A DNA stretch of 64,000 bases, taken from NCBI RefSeq assembly GCF_000714535.1, contig NZ_AUND01000004.1, forward strand, positions 16,311 through 80,310, read 5' to 3'. Positions 33,691-43,469 of this stretch are shown one piece after another. The notes under the pieces are model-generated. The model had not been told where the DNA came from, ran no database searches, and saw only the letters and a list, made by a program, of their open reading frames with translations. The stretch's first letter is position 1. Every line of letters starts with the position of its first letter. A program made the position numbers and the translations under genes. The DNA comes from Thioclava pacifica DSM 10166 (GTDB lineage Bacteria; Pseudomonadota; Alphaproteobacteria; Rhodobacterales; Rhodobacteraceae).

Positions 33691-34974
33691 TTAACGCCGC
33701 TTTTCGCCCAGCGTCCAGACCCCGGCGATGGCGCGGTCATCGCCCATCATGATCGTCGGGAAGATCGCCTCCCAGATGTCCTCGGCGCGCGCCGCGCGCT
33801 GGGCGATGGCGTGGGTTGAGGCGAGGTCGACGGCGATGAAATCTGCTTCCATGCCGGGGGCCAAGGCACCGATCTTGTCGCCCATCCCCATCGCCTGCGC
33901 CGAGCCTTGCGTGGCCAGCCACCAAAGCTGCGCGGGATGCAGCGGTTTATGCGTGAGCTGGCCGATCTCATAGGCCGCCGCCATCGTGCGCAGCATCGAG
34001 AAACTCGACCCGCCGCCGGTATCGGTCGCAAGTCCGATCCGTTGACCTTCCGCCAGCCGCTTGGGCCAGTCGAACAGCCCCGAGCCGATGAAGGTATTCG
34101 AGGTCGGGCAATGGATCAGCGCCGCGCCGGTCTCCTTGATGCGGTCGGCTTCACGCGGCTCCAGGTGGATCGCGTGGCCGTAAAGTGCGTTCTCGCCCAG
34201 CAGCCCGTAGGTCTCGTAAGTGTCGAGATAATCGCGCGCATTGGGATACAGCTCTTTTACCCAGGCGATCTCGTCCACCTGCTCGCTCAGATGGGTTTGC
34301 ATCAGGCAATCAGGATGCTCCGCCCAAAGCGCCCCCAGAGCCGCCAGTTGATCCGCCGAAGAGGTGGGCGAAAACCGTGGCGTGATGACATAGCTCAGCC
34401 GGTCCTCCCCGTGCCACCGCTCCAGCAACGCCTTGCTGTTGTCATAGGCCGATTGCGGCGTGTCGCGCAGACCATCGGGCGCGTTGCGATCCATGCAGGT
34501 CTTGCCCGCTGCCGCGCGCATCCCGCGCGCCTGTGCGGCGGTGAAGAAAGCGTCCACGCTGCCCGGATGGATCGTGCAATAGCTGCACATCGTCGTGGAG
34601 CCGTTTTCCAGCGCGAGATCGAGATAGAGATTGGCAATCTCCGTCGCATGGGCGGGATCGGCGAAGGAGATCTCTTCGGGGAAGGTGTAGTGGTTGAGCC
34701 AGTCGATGAGCCGCTTGCCCCAGCTCGCGATGATCGCGGTCTGCGGATAATGCACATGCGCGTCGACGAAACCGGGCGAAAGGAGATGCGCGCCGTGATC
34801 GGTGACGCGGGCCTGCGGATGGTCTGCACGCAGATCGTCGGCCTCGCCGATTGCCGCGATCTTTCCGCCCTCGACGAGCAATGCGCCATGGCGGCGATGG
34901 GTGACCGCCTCGGGCCCCTCGACCAGCGCATCCCCGCGATATTCCAGAACCTGACCCAGATGCAGCTCAGCCAT
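33691..34974 (-). CDS. guaD: Guanine deaminase
   Basis: 427 residues from the ATG at 34974 (GGGAGAG upstream). Amidohydrolase fold with the metal ligands HxH in VDAHVHYPQT, His in MQTHLSEQ, His in YGHAIHL and Asp in ATDTGGGSS. The sequence MCSYCTIHPGSVD is characteristic of guanine deaminases. It converts guanine to xanthine in purine salvage or catabolism. It is convergent with the ABC exporter genes; the gap is only 7 bases. Confidence 0.95.
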   Translation of the reverse strand: MAELHLGQVLEYRGDALVEGPEAVTHRRHGALLVEGGKIAAIGEADDLRADHPQARVTDHGAHLLSPGFVDAHVHYPQTAIIASWGKRLIDWLNHYTFPEEISFADPAHATEIANLYLDLALENGSTTMCSYCTIHPGSVDAFFTAAQARGMRAAAGKTCMDRNAPDGLRDTPQSAYDNSKALLERWHGEDRLSYVITPRFSPTSSADQLAALGALWAEHPDCLMQTHLSEQVDEIAWVKELYPNARDYLDTYETYGLLGENALYGHAIHLEPREADRIKETGAALIHCPTSNTFIGSGLFDWPKRLAEGQRIGLATDTGGGSSFSMLRTMAAAYEIGQLTHKPLHPAQLWWLATQGSAQAMGMGDKIGALAPGMEADFIAVDLASTHAIAQRAARAEDIWEAIFPTIMMGDDRAIAGVWTLGEKRR

Positions 34975-35118
34975 CACACTCTCCCGTCCGACGCGCCATG
35001 CTAGGGCGAGGCCGCGCGAAGGTAAATCTCTGGCAGCACGGTGATGTTTTTTCCGTGCGCCCCCTGTCCATCCGCGCGAATCCGTCTATGTTTTCCGCGC
35101 GATCGGAATGGGGGCGAC

Positions 35119-36504
35119 ATGGCCGAAGCACTTGCCGAAGAACATGACCGCGAGGAAGAGGACTACCGGCTTGACGGCGAGGTGGTCGAGGCGATCCTCG
35201 ATGCTGCAGAGCAAGAGGACGCAGCGCGGCTGAGCGAACTGCTCGAGCCGCTGCACGCGGCCGATATCGCCGACCTTCTCGAACAGATTTCCGGCAGTGA
35301 ACGCCGCAAGATCCTGCGCCTCTGGGGGCGCGAGATCGACGGTGAGATCCTCACCGAGATCGACGAGGGCATCCGCGAAGAGGTGCTTGAGAGCCTGCCG
35401 CCGGAGGTTCTGGCCGAAGCGGTGCGCGAGCTCGATTCCGATGACGTGGTCGACCTCATCGAAGACCTCGAGGAGCCCCAGCAGGAGGCGATCCTCGACG
35501 CGCTCGACGATACCGACCGGGCCGCGGTCGAGAAATCGCTCGCCTATCCCGAATACTCCGCTGGCCGCCTCATGCAGCGCGAGGTCGTTACCGCGCCTGA
35601 GCATTGGACGGTGGGCGAGACGATCGACTTTCTGCGTTCCGCAGAATGGCTGCCTGACCAGTTCTATCACGTGATCCTAGTTGACCCGGCCTATCACCCG
35701 CTCGGCAATGTCACGCTGGGACGGATCCTTTCGGCCCCGCGCGCCTCGAAGCTTCTCGATATCTGCGAAGAGGAATTCCGCACGATCTCGGCCTATCAGG
35801 AAGAGGGCGATGTCGCCTATGCGTTCAACCAGTATCACCTGATCTCGGCCCCGGTCGTGGATGAGGATGACCGGCTTGTCGGGGTGATTACGATCGACGA
35901 CGCGATGTCGGTGCTCGACGAAGAGCACGAGGAAGACATCCTGCGCCTGGCCGGTGTGGGCGAGGAATCGGCGATTTCGGATACGGTGATGGAGACCGTG
36001 CGTCAGCGTCTTCCCTGGCTTTTCGTGAACTTGCTGACGGCGATCCTGGCCTCGGGGGTGATCTCGCTTTTCGAGGGGACGATTCAACAGCTCGTGGCGC
36101 TGGCGGTGCTGATGCCGATCGTGGCCTCGATGGGGGGCAATGCGGGCACGCAGACGCTGACCGTTGCGGTGCGCGCGCTCGCCACCCGCGACCTGACCGA
36201 AAGCAACGTCTGGCGCGTTGTGCGACGCGAGGCGGTCGTGGGGCTTCTCAACGGGCTGGCCTTTGCAATCGTCATGGGGATCGTCGCGGCCTTCTGGTTC
36301 TCGGGGGCGCAACTGGGGATCGTGATTGCGCTGGCGATGGTGATCAACCTCGTGGTGGCGGCGCTCTCGGGCATCCTGATCCCGCTGGCGCTTGAGAAAC
36401 TGGGCGCGGATCCGGCGCTTGCTTCGGGGACGTTCGTGACCACGATGACCGATGTGGTGGGTTTCTTCGCTTTCCTCGGTCTCGCCTCGATCCTGCTGCT
36501 ATGA
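35119..36504 (+). CDS. mgtE: Magnesium transporter MgtE
   Basis: 461 residues from the ATG at 35119; an upstream ATG in the same frame lacks a ribosome site and would add an atypical extension. It contains the acidic N domain (LLEPLHAADIADLLEQ), two CBS domains (about 155-275) and five C-terminal transmembrane segments with PIVASMGGNAGTQTLT, the pore motif. It is a Mg2+-gated inner-membrane channel. The stop overlaps the next start (ATGA). Confidence 0.95.
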   Translation: MAEALAEEHDREEEDYRLDGEVVEAILDAAEQEDAARLSELLEPLHAADIADLLEQISGSERRKILRLWGREIDGEILTEIDEGIREEVLESLPPEVLAEAVRELDSDDVVDLIEDLEEPQQEAILDALDDTDRAAVEKSLAYPEYSAGRLMQREVVTAPEHWTVGETIDFLRSAEWLPDQFYHVILVDPAYHPLGNVTLGRILSAPRASKLLDICEEEFRTISAYQEEGDVAYAFNQYHLISAPVVDEDDRLVGVITIDDAMSVLDEEHEEDILRLAGVGEESAISDTVMETVRQRLPWLFVNLLTAILASGVISLFEGTIQQLVALAVLMPIVASMGGNAGTQTLTVAVRALATRDLTESNVWRVVRREAVVGLLNGLAFAIVMGIVAAFWFSGAQLGIVIALAMVINLVVAALSGILIPLALEKLGADPALASGTFVTTMTDVVGFFAFLGLASILLL

Positions 36505-37037
36505 GCAAGGATCTCGCCCGCAAGGATGCCTTCGCCTCGCGCAAGATGGCCCATGCGGGTGATGACGGCGCAGCCACGCAGGCGCTGGCGGCGGCTTTGG
36601 AACCGTTCAAGGGCAAGGTTCTCGCGGGCTATTGGCCGATCCGCACCGAGCCCGATCCGCGCCCGGCGATGCTGGCCCATGGCGGGCCGTTCTGTCTGCC
36701 GGTGGTGATGGGGCAGGGACAGCCGCTGGTCTTTCACCGCTGGAGCCCCGAGACCGAGATGATCGAAGGTGCTTACGGCGCGCATATCCCCGCCGAGGCC
36801 GAGGAAATGGTCCCCGAAGTGCTTATCGTGCCGCTTCTGGCCTTTGATGCGCGCGGCTACCGGCTGGGCTATGGCGGCGGCTTTTACGACCGCACGCTGG
36901 AAGGCCTGCGCGCTCGCGGCCCGGTCACGGCGATCGGCTTCACCTATGCGGCGCAGGAAGTGCCGGAGGTGCCGACCGAGCCGACCGACCAGTCGCTCGA
37001 CATGATCGTGACCGAAGCCGGGTTGCGCCGCTTCTGA
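36501..37037 (+). CDS. 5-formyltetrahydrofolate cyclo-ligase
   Basis: 178 residues. The C-terminal signature GYRLGYGGGFYDRTL is diagnostic for the family, and the N-terminal ARKDAFASR segment is also typical. It makes 5,10-methenyltetrahydrofolate from 5-formyltetrahydrofolate with ATP. It overlaps mgtE by 4 bases, which leaves no room for the 6S RNA gene often found before this gene in other proteobacteria. Its TGA and the stop of the convergent purU are directly adjacent. Confidence 0.94.
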   Translation: MSKDLARKDAFASRKMAHAGDDGAATQALAAALEPFKGKVLAGYWPIRTEPDPRPAMLAHGGPFCLPVVMGQGQPLVFHRWSPETEMIEGAYGAHIPAEAEEMVPEVLIVPLLAFDARGYRLGYGGGFYDRTLEGLRARGPVTAIGFTYAAQEVPEVPTEPTDQSLDMIVTEAGLRRF

Positions 37038-37934
37038 TCAGCCCATCCGCTCGGAGGCATAGGCGCCGGGCGAGGCCGGGAAGACCACGGTCTTGTTGCC
37101 ATTGAGGAAGACGCGGGACTGCACATGGGCGTGGATCGCCCGCGCCAGCACCTGCGCCTCGACATCGCGGCCCAGCGAGACGTAATCCTCGGGGCTCTGC
37201 GCATGGGTGATGCGCACGGTGTCCTGCTCGATGATCGGGCCTTCGTCGAGATCGGCGGTCACGTAATGCGAGGTCGCCCCGATCAGTTTCACGCCGCGCT
37301 CATAGGCCTGCTTGTAGGGGTTCGCGCCCTTGAAGCTCGGCAGGAAGGAGTGGTGGATGTTGATGATCCGCCCCGACATCTTCTGGCACAGCGCATCCGA
37401 GAGGATCTGCATGTAGCGCGCCAGCACGACCAGCTCGGCCCCGCTCTCGTCGACCACGTCCAGAAGGCGCTTCTCGGCCTCGGGCTTGTTCTCCTTCGTC
37501 ACCTTGATGTGGTGGAAGGGCAAGTCATGGTTCACGACGACCTTCTGATAGGTCATGTGGTTCGACACCACGCCCACGATCTCGATCGGCAGCGCACCGA
37601 TGCGCCAGCGATACAGAAGGTCGTTCAGGCAATGGCCGAAATTCGACACCATCAGCAGGACCTTCATCTTCTCGCCGGAGTCGCGCAGGGCCCAATCCAT
37701 CTTGAAATCGGCGGCGACCGGTTCGAAGGCGGCGCGGATTTCCTCGGCGCCCTTGCCCTTTTCCGACACGAAGCTCACGCGCATGAAGAACTGCCCGGTC
37801 TTCGGGTCGTCATATTGATGCGAGTCGGTGATGTTGCAGCCCTGATCGGCCAACACGTTGGCAATGCCCGCGACGATCCCCCGCGTCGAGGGGCAGGCAA
37901 CGGTGAGAACGTAGGTGTCGGCGGTCTGGGTCAT
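37038..37934 (-). CDS. purU: Formyltetrahydrofolate deformylase
   Basis: 298 residues: an N-terminal ACT domain (about 1-85; LTVACPSTRGIVAGIANVLAD) and a formyltransferase-like catalytic domain with NIHHSFLPSFKGANPY and GATSHYVTADLDEGPIIEQD. It hydrolyses 10-formyl-tetrahydrofolate to formate and tetrahydrofolate, balancing one-carbon pools. The active-site Asn/His/Asp set is visible in those segments. It faces the MTHFS gene tail to tail with abutting stops. Confidence 0.96.
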   Translation of the reverse strand: MTQTADTYVLTVACPSTRGIVAGIANVLADQGCNITDSHQYDDPKTGQFFMRVSFVSEKGKGAEEIRAAFEPVAADFKMDWALRDSGEKMKVLLMVSNFGHCLNDLLYRWRIGALPIEIVGVVSNHMTYQKVVVNHDLPFHHIKVTKENKPEAEKRLLDVVDESGAELVVLARYMQILSDALCQKMSGRIINIHHSFLPSFKGANPYKQAYERGVKLIGATSHYVTADLDEGPIIEQDTVRITHAQSPEDYVSLGRDVEAQVLARAIHAHVQSRVFLNGNKTVVFPASPGAYASERMG

Positions 37935-38238
37935 GGCTGGCGTCCTTTCGCAGTCTCGGGCGTCGGCTTACCCCGCCCGGGTTGCAGGCACAATCAGCGT
38001 TTGTTTTGCGCGAAGCTGGGGGGAAAGCGACGGCGTGCGCACGAAAGGCGACGCGCCCTTGATCGGAAAGGCGGGCACGACCATATTGGGCCGGCACCGC
38101 CCCGAGTTGGCGGCCGTGATGGAGACTGGATGTCAGAGCCTGTGTAAGGGGCTCTTCCGCGTGGAAGGGCCAGATGTGAACCGCTGGGTGGGGTGATCGC
38201 CCCGCTCGGATTTTCATATCCGTTTCACAGGACATCCC
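37935..38238. other. Intergenic region upstream of purU and the YjhX-type gene
   Basis: 304 bases between divergent genes. It contains no convincing reading frame. I see no clear riboswitch or repeat, only promoter-sized space for purU and for the small gene. Confidence 0.5.
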
Positions 38239-38496
38239 ATGAATATCTCGAAACGTGAGCAACGTGCTCTGCACGTTCTGGCGCAGGGCGGTTCGATCCG
38301 CCACGAGCGCCAAACCGGTCGCAAGATCAGCGCCATTCATTGCGTGACCCGCGACGGGCACCTGTTGGCCGATTGCGACCTCGAACTGTTCGCGCGGTTG
38401 CGCCGCCGCGGGCTGATCGCCTCCAGAGGCGGGCAACCCTATCGCATCTCGCGCCGGGGGCTCGGTGCGGTGCGCGGCCAGCTAGACAATCAATGA
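38239..38496 (+). CDS. YjhX-family (UPF0386) small protein
   Basis: 85 residues, exactly the family length. It begins MNISKREQRALHVLAQGG and contains LFARLRRRGLIASRGGQPYRISRRGL, matching YjhX/UPF0386 along its length. In E. coli YjhX has been described as a toxin neutralised by YjhQ; no YjhQ-like acetyltransferase gene adjoins here, so a housekeeping regulatory role is equally possible. The fold is probably a winged helix. Confidence 0.88.
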   Translation: MNISKREQRALHVLAQGGSIRHERQTGRKISAIHCVTRDGHLLADCDLELFARLRRRGLIASRGGQPYRISRRGLGAVRGQLDNQ

Positions 38497-38579
38497 GCGT
38501 ACTTTGACAGAGTCGGGCGGCGGGCTTAGGCTCGCCGTTCCGAAAATGGGCCGGCACGCGGACCTGAAGGAGGGTAATC

Positions 38580-38849
38580 ATGGCTGGTGGCTGGGCAAAA
38601 GACGGGGCGGTGAGCGAGCAGATCGAGGCGTCGATCCGCGACGAGCTGGAGCGGCTTCAGTCGCGGCGCGGCCCGGTGGGCGAGAGCCTCACCGAATGCG
38701 CCGATTGCGGCGAGGAGATCCCGCAGGCCCGGCGCGAGGCCATTCCCGGCGTGAAGCTGTGCGTGGAGTGCGCCTCCGAACGCGATGCGCGGCGTGCGCC
38801 GCGCGGCGGCATCAACCGGCGCGGCTCGAAGGACAGCCAGTTGAAGTGA
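38580..38849 (+). CDS. DksA/TraR-type C4 zinc finger protein
   Basis: 89 residues with a strong AAGGAGGG ribosome site. The zinc finger reads CADCGEEI...CVECASE. It lacks the long coiled coil of full DksA, resembling short TraR/YbiI-type proteins, which can bind RNA polymerase through the secondary channel. It ends at the base before the stop codon of the convergent FG-GAP gene. Confidence 0.86.
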   Translation: MAGGWAKDGAVSEQIEASIRDELERLQSRRGPVGESLTECADCGEEIPQARREAIPGVKLCVECASERDARRAPRGGINRRGSKDSQLK

Positions 38850-39607
38850 TCACAGCGCGCAGGCCATCGCCTTTTCGAAGGCGGCAGGCGAGGTGTCGGG
38901 CCCGAGGCTTTGCCATTTCACGTTGGCCTCTGCATCAAGATAAACCGCGCGGAGCTGTGACCAGTCGAAGCTCGCCAGGATCATTTCCGGGCCAGATCCG
39001 CAATCACGCACGCCCCCCATGATCCGATCGGCGCCGTAACGGTGATTGGTGAGAGTGCCGCCGTGGAAGACCTCGCGCAGCGCGCCATTTTCGAACTGGA
39101 ACAGCCGCAGGATGCCCAAGCGGTGCGGCGCGTCGATCAGGGCGATCTCCTGATGACCATCGCCGTTGAAATCCGCGATCCCGATCGGCGCGACCCAATG
39201 GTTCGGCTCGCCCACGAAGGGGGTGGAGGCGAGATAGGCGGGCGCGCCGTCCTTCGCACTCAGCACCAGCACGCGCGAGCCGAGCGTCAGGTTCGATTGT
39301 ACCACGATGACATCGGGCAGCCCGTCGCCATCGAGATCGGCAATCCGCGGCGCGGTGTCCTCGAAGACGATGTCGTCATCGGCAGGCAGGCGATAGGTGA
39401 GCGAGCTCTGGCCCTTGAACAGCCCGCCCTCGGAGCCCGCCTTGCGCGTGACCTCGATATAGAGCGTGGCAAATTCCTGATCGGGGCCGAGCGCGTTATG
39501 CCCGTAGCGATCCGTCGGATCAGCATAGTGCGCCGCGATCGAGACTTCGGCGCGTGCAGGCAGGGCGGCGGCGATCAGCAGCAGGGCCGGGATCGCCGCG
39601 CGCAGCA

Positions 39608-39608
<1 letters not shown>
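38850..39608 (-). CDS. Exported FG-GAP/VCBS repeat protein
   Basis: 252 residues with a signal peptide (cleavage after ARA). Calcium-loop-like repeats are visible: DLDGDGLPDVIVVQSN and DFNGDGHQEIALID, typical of beta-propeller FG-GAP domains. It is probably periplasmic. It overlaps the ferredoxin gene by one base (TGATG) and so is cotranscribed with it, though a functional link is unclear. Confidence 0.82.
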
Positions 39609-39988
<380 letters not shown>

Positions 39989-40088
39989 CTAAGCCTCTTT
40001 GCGCGGTTTGACCAGAGGGGGAGCGCCGGGGATTGCCGCGCGGCGCGATTACGCTAATCTCGCGGGCAGGCAGGCAAAGGAGCAGTGC

Positions 40089-40649
40089 GTGAGCCAGGAT
40101 ACCTCAACGACCCGCGGGGCAGGGCGCGCGGCGCTGTTCTTTGCGGGGCTCCTTGCGCTCGCGGGATGTCAGGAAGAGGCCACGCCGCAGGGTAAGCCCG
40201 CCCGGCCGCCCGCGCAGACGCTGGCCAAGGTTCTGATGGAGCGCAAGCCCGCCGATGACGCCCAAGGCTGCTATGCCGAGCTGAAAGCGCCCGCCACCGT
40301 GGAGACAGTGAGTGATCAGGTGCAGGTAGTGCCCGAACAGCGCGATCCCACGACCGGCGAGATAACCCAGCCCGCGATCTATCGCGAGGTCAGCTCGCAG
40401 CGTATCGTCGAAGCCTCGCGCGCACGCTATTTTCCGTCGGTCTGCTCGGGCGATCTGACGCCCGGTTTCGTCGCGATGTTGCAACGCGCCTTGGCGGTGC
40501 GGGGGCTTTACTCGGGCCCGGCCGATGGCAAGCTCGACCCGGCAACGGGGCGCGCGATCACCGCCTATCAAAAGCCGCGCGGGCTCGATAGCCCGACACT
40601 TTCGGTGCGCGCCGCGCAGGAGCTGGGACTTTACATCTGGTCGAAGTAA
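40089..40649 (+). CDS. Peptidoglycan-binding-domain lipoprotein
   Basis: 186 residues from a GTG at 40089, preceded by AAAGGAG; the longer in-frame ATG is less supported. The N-terminus carries a lipobox (LLALAGCQEE), so it should be a lipid-anchored envelope protein. The C-terminal 60 residues form a PG_binding_1-type repeat (LQRALAVRGLYSGPADGKLDPATGRAI). The middle region has no known fold. A bidirectional terminator follows. Confidence 0.82.
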   Translation: MSQDTSTTRGAGRAALFFAGLLALAGCQEEATPQGKPARPPAQTLAKVLMERKPADDAQGCYAELKAPATVETVSDQVQVVPEQRDPTTGEITQPAIYREVSSQRIVEASRARYFPSVCSGDLTPGFVAMLQRALAVRGLYSGPADGKLDPATGRAITAYQKPRGLDSPTLSVRAAQELGLYIWSK

Positions 40650-40707
40650 CGGCTGGGGCATGAGACGTGGTGAACGACGCCATCGTCGTCAGCCCCGCGA
40701 AAATGAA

Positions 40708-40731
40708 AAAGGCGCCCCGGGGGGCGCCTTT
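40708..40731. terminator. Bidirectional rho-independent terminator
   Basis: AAAGGCGCCCC pairs with GGGGCGCCTTT across a 2-base GG spacer; A residues lie on one side and T residues on the other, so it can end both the lipoprotein transcript and the convergent degP transcript. Confidence 0.85.
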
Positions 40732-40753
40732 CTTTGCTATTCGGTCTCACCGA

Positions 40754-42217
40754 TCACTCAACCGGCAGCGCCACGAAGCGCGGCTCGCCACCGCGGCGGA
40801 TCAGCAGCAGCACCGATTTGCGCCCTGCATCCTTGGCCGCCTGCACGCGCTCCTCGAAATCCTCGACCGAGGCCACGGGCTTCTGACCGACTTCGGTGAT
40901 CAGATCGCCCGCGCGCAGCCCTTTTTCATAGGCCGTGGAGGTCTCGTCGATCGACTTGATGACCAGTCCCTGCGCGTCCTTGGTCAGGCCCATTTCGGTA
41001 CGCAGCTCATCCGTCAGCGGCGTCACCGTCAGGCCAAGCATGTCCTTCTCGACCTCCTGCGGAGCCTGCACCGCCTTGGGCGGCTCTTCGCCCTCAGCCA
41101 GCTCGCGCCGGCCCAGCGTCACCAGAAGCGTCTTGCTCTCTCCGTCGCGCAGTACCGTCACGCGGACTTTCTCGCCCACCGGCGCATCGGCCACGCGGCG
41201 CACCAGATCGCGGGTGCTCTTGACCTCGCCGCCATCGAAGGAGGTGATCACGTCGCCCGCCTCGATCCCGGCCTCTTTCGCAGGTCCGTCGGGAACTTCG
41301 GAGACCAGCGCGCCCTCGGGCGTCTCAAGGCCCATCGCCTCGGCCATGTCGGGCGTCACGTCCTGGATCTTCACGCCAAGCCAGCCGCGGCGGGTCTCGC
41401 CGAACTGTTTGAGTTGGTCGACCACTTTCGAAACCACGTTCGACGCCATCGAGAAGCCGATCCCGATCGAGCCGCCATTGGGCGACAGGATCGCGGTGTT
41501 CACGCCGACGACTTCGCCCGCCATGTCGAACAACGGCCCGCCCGAGTTGCCGCGGTTGATCGCCGCATCGGTCTGCAGATAGTCGTCATAGCTGCCCGAC
41601 AGTTCGCGGTTGCGCGCCGAGATGATGCCCGCCGAGGCCGAGAAGCCCTGACCCAGCGGGTTGCCCATCGCCATCACCCAGTCACCCACGCGGACCTTGT
41701 CGGAATCGCCGAATTTCACGAAGGGCAGGGGCTCGTCGCTCTCGACCTTAAGCAAGGCGATATCGGTCTTCGGATCGGTGCCAACCAGCGTCGCATCGAG
41801 CCGCTTGCCCGAGAAGAACTCGATTTCGATTTCGTCGGCATCCTCGATGACGTGGTTGTTCGTCACGATATAGCCGTCCTCCGAGATGACGAAGCCGGAC
41901 CCCAGCGCGTTGGAGCGGCGCGGCGTGCCGCGTCCGTTCGGGCCGTTCGGTCCCGGCAGGCCGAAATCTCGGAACAGATCCTCGAAGGGGGAGCCGGGCG
42001 GGAAATTGGGCATATTGCCCGTAGGAGCCGCGACCGTGGTCGAGGTCGTGATGTTGACGACCGAGTTCGAAACCTGATCGACCAGCTCGGCAAAGCTCTC
42101 GGGTGCGCCGCGTGCATAGGCGGGGCCTGCAAGCGGTGCACAGGCCAACGCAACGGCAAGCAGAGCCGCGCTCATCCCGGCGCGCAGCGAGGATCCGGGT
42201 CCGGTAAGGAATGTCAT
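40754..42217 (-). CDS. degP: Periplasmic serine protease of the DegP/HtrA family
   Basis: 487 residues from the ATG at 42217 (GGGAGAGA upstream). Signal peptide with cleavage after AYA. The trypsin-like triad is His in TNNHVIED, Asp in KTDIALLKV and Ser in RGNSGGPLFD. Two PDZ domains follow (about 260-350 and 380-480). It degrades misfolded envelope proteins. Co-directional with DUF2065 and hflCK upstream, together forming a membrane quality-control block. Confidence 0.95.
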   Translation of the reverse strand: MTFLTGPGSSLRAGMSAALLAVALACAPLAGPAYARGAPESFAELVDQVSNSVVNITTSTTVAAPTGNMPNFPPGSPFEDLFRDFGLPGPNGPNGRGTPRRSNALGSGFVISEDGYIVTNNHVIEDADEIEIEFFSGKRLDATLVGTDPKTDIALLKVESDEPLPFVKFGDSDKVRVGDWVMAMGNPLGQGFSASAGIISARNRELSGSYDDYLQTDAAINRGNSGGPLFDMAGEVVGVNTAILSPNGGSIGIGFSMASNVVSKVVDQLKQFGETRRGWLGVKIQDVTPDMAEAMGLETPEGALVSEVPDGPAKEAGIEAGDVITSFDGGEVKSTRDLVRRVADAPVGEKVRVTVLRDGESKTLLVTLGRRELAEGEEPPKAVQAPQEVEKDMLGLTVTPLTDELRTEMGLTKDAQGLVIKSIDETSTAYEKGLRAGDLITEVGQKPVASVEDFEERVQAAKDAGRKSVLLLIRRGGEPRFVALPVE

Positions 42218-42369
42218 ATGGCTCTCTCCCTTGGCTTGGCCGACAGCTCGGGGCCGGCGCAATGCTCTCGTTTCAGTGAAATGTAGGAGCGCGACTGGCC
42301 GAAGGGAAGTTCTTTGCATGAATTAGCAGGCGCGAAATCCTGCCGCAGGGGTGTGGCGCGGGGGAAGGT

Positions 42370-42564
42370 TCATCCCCAGAGCCGGATCGCCCAGAGCAAT
42401 CCGACTCCTGCAGCCACCCCCGCAAGGCCCAACATCCGGCGCTGGCCCGGCGTCATCGCGCGCAGCAGGTCCAGCGCCTCCTCGATACGAGAAGGGGCCA
42501 GCGCAAGCGCCAGCCCCTCGATCACAAGGACCAGTCCGAGACCGGTCAAGAGCATCGCCATCAC
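42370..42564 (-). CDS. DUF2065 small membrane protein
   Basis: 64 residues with two hydrophobic helices (about 3-24 and 42-62) around a short polar stretch with MTPGQRRMLG. This is the YjeT/DUF2065 family, usually found after hflC. It starts inside the hflC stop (ATGA), so it is co-translated with the HflKC complex. Function unknown. Confidence 0.88.
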   Translation of the reverse strand: MMAMLLTGLGLVLVIEGLALALAPSRIEEALDLLRAMTPGQRRMLGLAGVAAGVGLLWAIRLWG

Positions 42565-43469
42565 TGGCCCGCCGCGTTCGCGACCCCGGCGCCCGGATTT
42601 TCGCCGATCGAGCGCAGGAAACGGTCATAATCGAAATAGAGGCTGTCCGGCTGGGTCACCAGCGAGGAGGTCTGCGTCTTCATCGACTGCGCGTAGAACT
42701 GCAGCGCCCGGTTGAAGGCGAAGAACTCGGGATCCTTGCCGTAAGCGTCGGCATAGATCTTGTTCGCCTGCGCATCGGCTTCACCGCGCACGATCTCGGC
42801 TTCCTTCTTGGCCTGCGAGGTCACCTCGACCGCGGTGCGGTCGGCGGTGGCGCGCACGCGCTGTGCGGCCTCGGCGCCGCGGGCGCGCTCGTCCGCGGCC
42901 TCGCGTTCACGCTCGGCGCGCATCCGGCCATAGGTGGCGGCCAGGTTCTGCTCGGGAAGGTCGGTGCGGGTCAGGCGCACGTCGATCACGTCGACGCCCA
43001 GCGAGGACGCCTCGCGGCGCGCCAGATCGCGGATCCGGTTCATCAGCGGGGTCCGGTCATCTGACAGCACGGCCGTCGAGGGAACCGAGCCCAGAACCTC
43101 GCGGATCGCGTTGTTCAGGATGCCGTCGATGCGGTTCTTGGCGATCTGCTCGCCACCCGCGCCCACGGCCTCACGGAATTTCACCACGTCGACGATGCGC
43201 CAGCGCGCGAACGCATCCACCACGAGACGACGATCGTCCTCGGGGGTGACTTCGAGCGGCTGGGTGGTCAGGCTCAGGATCCGGTCGTCATATTTCACGA
43301 CCGTATCGACCACGGGGATCTTGAAGCCGAGACCGGGTTCGGTCTTGACCTGCTGCACCTCACCGAAGCGCAGCACGAGAGCTTTCTCACGCTCGTCCAC
43401 CACGAAGACCGAATTCAGCCCCAGCGCGACGAGAATGACGAGAACGGCAAGTGCGATAGGTCCGCGCAT
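42561..43469 (-). CDS. hflC: HflC, SPFH-domain protease modulator
   Basis: 302 residues: one N-terminal transmembrane anchor, a SPFH/band-7 domain beginning VVDEREKALVLRFGEVQ, then a long Ala/Glu/Arg coiled coil with AEREREAADERARG. It partners HflK in a ring that surrounds and regulates the FtsH protease in the inner membrane. It overlaps hflK by one base. Confidence 0.95.
   Translation of the reverse strand: MRGPIALAVLVILVALGLNSVFVVDEREKALVLRFGEVQQVKTEPGLGFKIPVVDTVVKYDDRILSLTTQPLEVTPEDDRRLVVDAFARWRIVDVVKFREAVGAGGEQIAKNRIDGILNNAIREVLGSVPSTAVLSDDRTPLMNRIRDLARREASSLGVDVIDVRLTRTDLPEQNLAATYGRMRAEREREAADERARGAEAAQRVRATADRTAVEVTSQAKKEAEIVRGEADAQANKIYADAYGKDPEFFAFNRALQFYAQSMKTQTSSLVTQPDSLYFDYDRFLRSIGENPGAGVANAAGQ

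Noticed and set aside
36400..36501. 6S RNA gene upstream of the 5-formyltetrahydrofolate cyclo-ligase gene
   Set aside because: In many proteobacteria ssrS lies there, but here mgtE and the cyclo-ligase gene overlap by 4 bases, so no space exists.
42914..43249. Open frames opposite hflC and gor
   Set aside because: These are antisense shadows of strongly supported genes with standard motifs.
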